Origin: Chromatiales bacterium
GTDB lineage: Bacteria; Pseudomonadota; Gammaproteobacteria; Thiohalospirales; Thiohalospiraceae
Reading direction: 5' to 3'
Assembly (NCBI GenBank): GCA_026984715.1
Contig: JALSRO010000372.1
Location: 1-9,238, forward strand
Length of the DNA stretch: 9,238 nucleotides
Shown here: positions 7,836-9,238 of the stretch, piece after piece
Position numbering within the stretch: the stretch's first letter is position 1
Layout of the letters: every line of letters starts with the position of its first letter
Notes under the pieces: generated by a model
Told to the model about the DNA's origin: nothing
The model's database searches: none
The model's input: only the letters and a program-made list of their open reading frames with translations
Program-made: the position numbers and the translations under genes

Positions 7836-8264
7836 ATGCAGCAACTTCTTCATTTCGTTTCCGGCCACTGGGAGCTGTTTCTCGCTCTGGCCGTTATCTG
7901 TATCCTGCTGATCTATCAGACCTTCGGTACGGTTGGCGGCGGCAAGTCGGTCGATCCCCAGGAGGCCATCCGCATGATCAACCATGAGCAGGCGGTGGTT
8001 CTGGACGTTCGCGAACCCGGCGAGGTGAAAACAGGGAAGATCCTGGGGTCGATTTCCATTCCCTTGGCGCAGCTGGAAAAGCAGATGGATAAGCTACAGC
8101 AACACAAGGCCGCGCCCATCATCGTAGTCTGCCAATCCGGTGGCCGCTCCAGCAGGGCCTGCTCAATACTTCGCAAACAGGGCTTCGAGTCGGTCTACAA
8201 CCTTCGGGGAGGGATCATGGCCTGGACCAGCACCGGCCTTCCGTTGAGCAAAAAGGGGGCCTGA
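7836..8264 (+). CDS. Membrane-anchored single-domain rhodanese-like protein
   Basis: A 142-residue protein with one N-terminal hydrophobic helix (about 13-30) followed by a rhodanese domain (about 38-140). Landmarks are VVLDVREPGE (54-63) and the active loop CQSGGRS with Cys99, the residue that would carry a persulfide, then YNLRGGIMAW (121-130). The intact loop suggests sulfurtransferase activity; the physiological donor and acceptor are not evident. No signal cleavage site is visible, so it is probably anchored, and the sequence does not settle which face bears the domain. A similar anchored rhodanese upstream of secB and gpsA is common in gammaproteobacteria, often with a glutaredoxin gene between; no glutaredoxin gene is present here, where element C occupies the gap. 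The ATG lacks a strong ribosome binding site. Confidence 0.92.
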   Translation: MQQLLHFVSGHWELFLALAVICILLIYQTFGTVGGGKSVDPQEAIRMINHEQAVVLDVREPGEVKTGKILGSISIPLAQLEKQMDKLQQHKAAPIIVVCQSGGRSSRACSILRKQGFESVYNLRGGIMAWTSTGLPLSKKGA

Positions 8265-8348
8265 ATCATCGGCTGTCCACGGTCAGGCCTCTTCGATATC
8301 CGCTTTTCGGTACAATAAGCGTTACGCGATGTGTAGTTATTGAACCAG

Positions 8349-8496
8349 CAACGACATATATCGTGTTCAGCCGCTTCGCAGCAAGGCAGGAACCGACCCT
8401 GCATTCCAGCACGCTGGGCAGGGATATCCGAGTGTCAGCAAAACCTGGACAAGGGAGCGCGCCTGCCTGAAGCCCTGAATGCGATATATATTGTTC
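8349..8496 (+). repeat. Intergenic repeat element C, with intact terminal inverted repeats
   Basis: This is the best-preserved copy. Its 21-bp ends (8350-8370 and 8475-8495) are inverted repeats matching at 17 of 21 positions. All four differences are transitions, and three of them become G-U pairs in a plus-strand RNA. Each end includes the core ATATATCG and TTCAG. Internal blocks shared with A are 8395-8429, including CCAGCACGCTGG (8406-8417), and GAAGCCCTGAATGC (8469-8482). Blocks shared with B are 8375-8389 and 8448-8463. CCAG is found directly on both flanks (8345-8348 and 8496-8499) and may be a 4-bp target duplication. No protein-coding capacity is seen. The size and ends recall Correia-type or MITE elements, though the sequence is not one I recognise. 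Confidence 0.8.
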
Positions 8497-8608
8497 CAGG
8501 GGATAGGGTAGCGGACCTGCGCAAATCGCCTCTGAGGAGTCGTCGGATCGGGGCGGGAAACGCGAGTTCATGCCTAAACGGGGGCAGATGATGACCGTCT
8601 CCCAACAC

Positions 8609-8623
8609 AGAGATGGCATCTCT
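8609..8623. promoter_or_regulatory. 15-bp palindrome upstream of secB
   Basis: AGAGATG-g-CATCTCT is a perfect inverted repeat with a single central base, ending 52 bases before the secB start. It could be an operator or part of a leader hairpin. The rest of 8500-8675 contains no clear promoter boxes or gene; TACAAT at 8311-8316, before element C, has no good -35 partner. Confidence 0.35.
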
Positions 8624-8675
8624 CAGCGGGCAGCCAACGGGGCTGGCTACTATCAACATCTTAAGGAAATCAGTC

Positions 8676-9137
8676 ATGACAGATAACGAACAGCAACAGC
8701 AGGGTGGCGCGGAATTCGCTATCCAGAAGATCTATACCAAGGATATCTCATTTGAGACACCCAATTCACCCAACGTTTTCAAGCAGCAGTGGCAACCCCA
8801 GATCAATGTCGACCTGAATACCAACGGCTCTACCTTGGAGGAGGGGATCTATGAAGTGGTCCTTTCCCTCACAGTAACCGCCAAGCTGGAGGATAAAACC
8901 GCATTTCTGGTCGAGGTCCAGCAGGCCGGCATCTTTACCATCAAGGGAATGAACGAAAATGATCTGCCGGTCATGCTGGGAAGTTTCTGCCCCAACATTC
9001 TGTTTCCCTATGCCAGGGAGGCTGTATCCGATCTGGTGACCAAGGGTGGATTTCCCCAGCTACTGCTTGCTCCGGTCAACTTCGATGCCCTGTTTGCCCA
9101 GCACCAGGAGAAGATCCGACAGCGCTCCACCCACTGA
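8676..9137 (+). CDS. secB: Protein-export chaperone SecB
   Basis: SecB (153 residues) is a cytoplasmic tetrameric chaperone that keeps precursor proteins unfolded and delivers them to SecA. The family signatures [14 protein letters not shown] (about 20-33), [30 protein letters not shown] and [17 protein letters not shown] are all present, as in E. coli SecB (155 residues). The frame is open further upstream, but the ATG at 8676 is chosen because AAGGA lies 8 bases before it and the protein then begins at the usual place. The stop codon overlaps the ribosome binding site of gpsA, so the two are co-transcribed and probably coupled. Confidence 0.98.
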   Translation: MTDNEQQQQGGAEFAIQKIYTKDISFETPNSPNVFKQQWQPQINVDLNTNGSTLEEGIYEVVLSLTVTAKLEDKTAFLVEVQQAGIFTIKGMNENDLPVMLGSFCPNILFPYAREAVSDLVTKGGFPQLLLAPVNFDALFAQHQEKIRQRSTH

Positions 9138-9146
9138 GGTGTTCGA

Positions 9147-9238
9147 TTGAATACGCCCGCACCCCCTCTGCCACACGCTGCCATTGCCGTCTTGGGTGCC
9201 GGCTCCTGGGGTACTGCCTTGGCCATTCAGCTGGCTCG
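9147..9238 (+). CDS. gpsA: NAD(P)-dependent glycerol-3-phosphate dehydrogenase, N-terminal part (runs off right edge)
   Basis: GpsA makes sn-glycerol 3-phosphate from dihydroxyacetone phosphate for phospholipid synthesis. Only about 30 codons are in the window. They contain the dinucleotide-binding strand and glycine loop IAVLGAGSWGTALAIQLA, the hallmark of this family's N-terminus. The start is TTG (9147-9149): no ATG or GTG lies in frame between the upstream stop at 9135 and the motif, and GAGG stands seven bases before the TTG. It begins 9 bases after secB, the usual gammaproteobacterial order. Confidence 0.93.
   Translation, partial: MNTPAPPLPHAAIAVLGAGSWGTALAIQLA

Noticed and set aside
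8311..8316. TACAAT as a secB promoter -10 box
   Set aside because: No acceptable -35 box at 16-18 bases and it lies over 350 bases from secB with element C in between.
4990..8496. CRISPR array or integron attC array
   Set aside because: Copies are too long, too diverged and kilobases apart with genes between; no cas genes or integrase and no regular spacers.
8340..8591. 83-codon open frame across element C
   Set aside because: It is the translation of the repeat and its inverted ends; not protein-like.

Overview
The window carries about 9.2 kb of a gammaproteobacterial chromosome. The SecB, EnvC, CtpA, AtpB and GpmI sequences all resemble the Enterobacteria/Chromatiales versions. The ArsR-rhodanese pair would fit a sulfur-metabolising member, but the window alone does not fix the genus. 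It holds ten protein genes plus two partial or edge-reaching ones, with no rRNA, tRNA, CRISPR array or transposase gene.

Minus-strand block, read from right to left: gpmI (glycolysis), envC (activator of cell-division amidases), ctpA (periplasmic S41 protease), a DJ-1/YajL-family gene, then the head of the F-type ATP synthase operon, atpI-atpB-atpE-atpF, which runs off the left edge. A good sigma-70 promoter (TTGACC, 17-bp spacer, TATACT at 1785-1813) separates the atp operon from the DJ-1 gene. envC and ctpA are both envelope/peptidoglycan functions and are closely spaced.

Plus-strand block: an ArsR-family regulator, a membrane-anchored single-domain rhodanese, secB, and the start of gpsA, which runs off the right edge with a TTG start and a good ribosome binding site. 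The 6761-7052 region between gpmI and arsR is an AT-rich divergent control region with several short repeats.

The most unusual content is a family of three related intergenic repeats, all in the same orientation: A (about 4990-5198, between gpmI and envC), B (about 7511-7715, between arsR and the rhodanese) and C (about 8349-8496, between the rhodanese and secB). A and C end in related terminal inverted repeats and share a palindromic core. B shares different blocks with each of A and C. They look like small non-autonomous, MITE-like or structured-RNA elements. Element A covers the 5' end of the longest envC reading frame, so the longest start is probably an artefact.
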